This document shows, one piece after another, positions 8,901-9,376 of a DNA stretch of 9,376 nucleotides. The stretch is taken from the NCBI GenBank assembly GCA_028876035.1, contig JAGWTK010000128.1:1-9376 (forward strand), read 5' to 3'. The notes beneath the pieces are model-generated. The model saw only the letters and a program-made list of their open reading frames with translations. It was not told where the DNA came from and ran no database searches. Within the stretch, counting starts at the first letter, position 1; each line of letters starts with the position of its first letter. The translations under genes were made by a program, and so were the position numbers. The stretch is from Bacteroidota bacterium. Lineage in GTDB: Bacteria; Bacteroidota; Bacteroidia; Chitinophagales; Chitinophagaceae.

Positions 8901-9283
8901 ACGCCGGTTTTCCAGGGGCCCGACCGGCCGGCCGCGCCACAGATGGCAGTAATGTCTTCGAATTGCAGGTTGCCCTTATTCAGGTAGAGGGCATTATCAC
9001 CCATGTTGGATGTGAAGTAAAGATCGGTAAGACCGTCGTTGTTGAAGTCGCCTGCCGCAACGCCGCCACCGTTATAGAAATATTCATACATCAGGATATT
9101 CGTATTTAATCCTTCTGTAAGTGTATTCTGAAAATTGATATTCGTTTGCTCGGGTCCCAGCAGTGAAAACAGGTGAGGTGTATTGTCGGCAGGAGCTTGA
9201 TTTTCTGTTGCAGGCTGCGAACATGAAAAACAGCCGCCCAAAAACAGGGAAAGCAGCGTTCGCAGAAAGTGGGAAGTTCTCAT
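5936..9283 (-). CDS. Giant lipoprotein with two sets of seven FG-GAP/VCBS repeats around an ASPIC/UnbV domain
   Basis: This is a 1115-residue exported protein. The signal ends in the lipobox LGGC (Cys18). Seven calcium-loop motifs occur at about residues 79, 132, 194, 268, 320, 402 and 492, then an ASPIC/UnbV domain at about 524-605 (GIGAHLT, HFGLG, ITWNSGKMQKL), then seven more motifs at about 666, 719, 779, 840, 891, 925 and 1029. The first part thus repeats the layout of the CRTAC1-like neighbour, and the second half adds another propeller-sized unit. Motifs such as DMLPEDN (333-339), YVTNGYRRDYTNLDF (412-426) and VVPGRYPEPPRS (794-805) recur, from memory, in large VCBS proteins of Bacteroidota found near SusC/SusD pairs. 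No catalytic motif is visible. As a lipoprotein next to a SusD-like gene it may be a surface glycan- or protein-binding factor; this is inference. The start at 9283 is the first ATG after the hairpin, with no Shine-Dalgarno, as is usual in the phylum. The stop is 20 bases before the next start. Confidence 0.9.
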   Translation of the reverse strand: MRTSHFLRTLLSLFLGGCFSCSQPATENQAPADNTPHLFSLLGPEQTNINFQNTLTEGLNTNILMYEYFYNGGGVAAGDFNNDGLTDLYFTSNMGDNALYLNKGNLQFEDITAICGAAGRSGPWKTGVSVADVNGDGRLDIYLCYSGALPPEKRVNELYINKGNNSRGTPMFEERAAAFGLNNAAFSNQAYFFDYDRDGDLDMLLLNHNPKNLPILNEKGTAEMMAKDSPEKGLRLFKQTKGHFDDVTTVSGINGSELSYGLGLGIADFNEDGWPDFYVSNDYAVPDYLYINNKNGTFSNKLSDYVRHTSQFSMGNDVSDINNDGRTDIFTLDMLPEDNHRQKLLLAPDNYAKFDVNVRSGFYYQYMRNMLQLNNANGSFSEIGQLAGISNTDWSWSALFADYDNDGWKDLYVTNGYRRDYTNLDFINYMNEYVAKKGRLQRDDVMKIIDEMPASNIVNYVFRNKHGNTFENKQADWGITKVSNSNGALYADLDNDGDLDLVTNNINQPAFVYRNNAREQNKQHYLSVNLKGDSGNTQGIGAHLTLFTNGMQQTLDQNPARGYLSTVSYTLHFGLGEQTSADSLFITWNSGKMQKLYQLRVDTTLMLEEKMATAAKPASIPQHPLFNKTAAPISYQPAPQVINDFDRQPLLISEFSWQGPVIRKADINKDGREDILVGGQQGQALAVYVQSANGGFTQKKWPVFEKDKACTIADIAVFDANGDGYPDIYLASGGYHNLNENDSLLQDHLYLNDGNNNFLNGTGIPVTAASSKSCVRVQDINGDGHPDLFVGGRVVPGRYPEPPRSFILINDGKGHFSDQTKQICAALEKPGMITDARWVDLDGDGKNELVTAGEWMPLQAWKYTARQLKDVSNQFFDAVYSGWWNTIETGDFNGDGKPDIVAGNFGLNTQFHPTVKEPMDMYYADFDKNGSVDPIFSFYIQGKAWPYVTRDELVTQLPVLRKRFSDFKSYADIGTNDLFPEDVLKGAGHLQAAYTASCILLNKAGGKFSMTALPEQAQYAPVYVLQPLDYNHDGKTDLLVCGNNNHTKIRLGRFDANYGVLLTGDGNGGFTYVPQPVSGFDLRGEVRACVPVGDKWVFGINGQPLSAWSPTLHPH

Positions 9284-9302
9284 CGATGGTTCAATATAAT
9301 AT

Positions 9303-9337
9303 AAAAAATCTATCCGCCTGAGACGGATAGATTTTTT
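9303..9337 (-). terminator. Strong intrinsic hairpin with T-tract between the susD-like gene and the VCBS gene
   Basis: Perfect 14-base arms (9303-9316 and 9324-9337) enclose a 7-base centre. In the minus-strand transcript the centre can add a G-U and a C-G pair, giving a 16-bp stem with a UCA triloop followed by six U residues. The extra pairs do not form in the plus-strand transcript, so it is best suited to ending or attenuating transcription from the SusD side. Only 19 bases (9302-9284) separate it from the VCBS start, leaving no room for a normal promoter downstream of it. Confidence 0.85.
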
Positions 9338-9357
9338 AGAGAGATGTTAGCGACGTA

Positions 9358-9376
9358 TTAGTATCCGGGATTCTGT
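9358..9376 (-). CDS. C-terminal end of a SusD/RagB-like outer-membrane glycan-binding lipoprotein (rest outside window)
   Basis: Only the last five codons and stop are present: Q-N-P-G-Y followed by TAA at 9360-9358. A C-terminal NPGY is a frequent ending of SusD/RagB proteins in Bacteroidota, and the position just ahead of VCBS and glycan-esterase genes fits. SusD proteins bind glycans at the cell surface and cap a SusC TonB-dependent transporter. With so few residues the call depends on that ending plus context, so it is likely but not certain. Confidence 0.6.

Noticed and set aside
8555..9109. 184-codon plus-strand open frame
   Set aside because: It is antisense to the first propeller of the large VCBS gene and resembles no protein family I recognise.

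Overview
The window is a one-direction (minus strand) gene run from a Bacteroidota genome. The evidence is the five-residue C-terminal tail of a SusD-like protein (ending NPGY) at the right edge, lipoprotein signals, near absence of Shine-Dalgarno sequences, and a very large VCBS/FG-GAP protein of a type common in that phylum. A Chitinophagaceae-like source is plausible but not proven from sequence alone.

Layout in transcription order (right to left): the end of a susD-like gene (9376-9358); a strong intrinsic hairpin with a T-tract (9337-9303); a 1115-residue lipoprotein with 14 FG-GAP calcium-loop motifs around a central ASPIC/UnbV domain (9283-5936); a lipoprotein of the vanadium-dependent haloperoxidase/PAP2 superfamily with a complete active site (5915-4581); a 574-residue CRTAC1-like protein with seven FG-GAP motifs, an ASPIC/UnbV domain and a C-terminal membrane anchor (4593-2869); a rhamnogalacturonan acetylesterase-like SGNH esterase (2853-2104); a pectin methylesterase (2100-1099); and a YdgJ/IolW-like Gfo/Idh/MocA oxidoreductase cut by the left edge (1043-1). 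Gaps are 20, -13 (overlap), 15, 3 and 55 bases, so the six genes look like one transcription unit. No gene-free stretch exceeds 80 bases. No RNA gene, CRISPR array or mobile element was seen.

Two esterases acting on pectic polysaccharide (methyl esters of homogalacturonan, acetyl groups of rhamnogalacturonan) sit at the 3' side, and SusD implies a glycan-uptake pair upstream. This suggests a polysaccharide utilisation locus for decorated pectin. The unexplained core is the triplet of double-propeller UnbV lipoprotein, haloperoxidase-like lipoprotein and membrane-anchored UnbV propeller. All three carry export signals and are tightly spaced, which suggests they act together in the cell envelope. 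Their joint function, and whether the haloperoxidase acts on a pectin-associated compound, is inference. This triplet is the best candidate in the window for an undescribed system.
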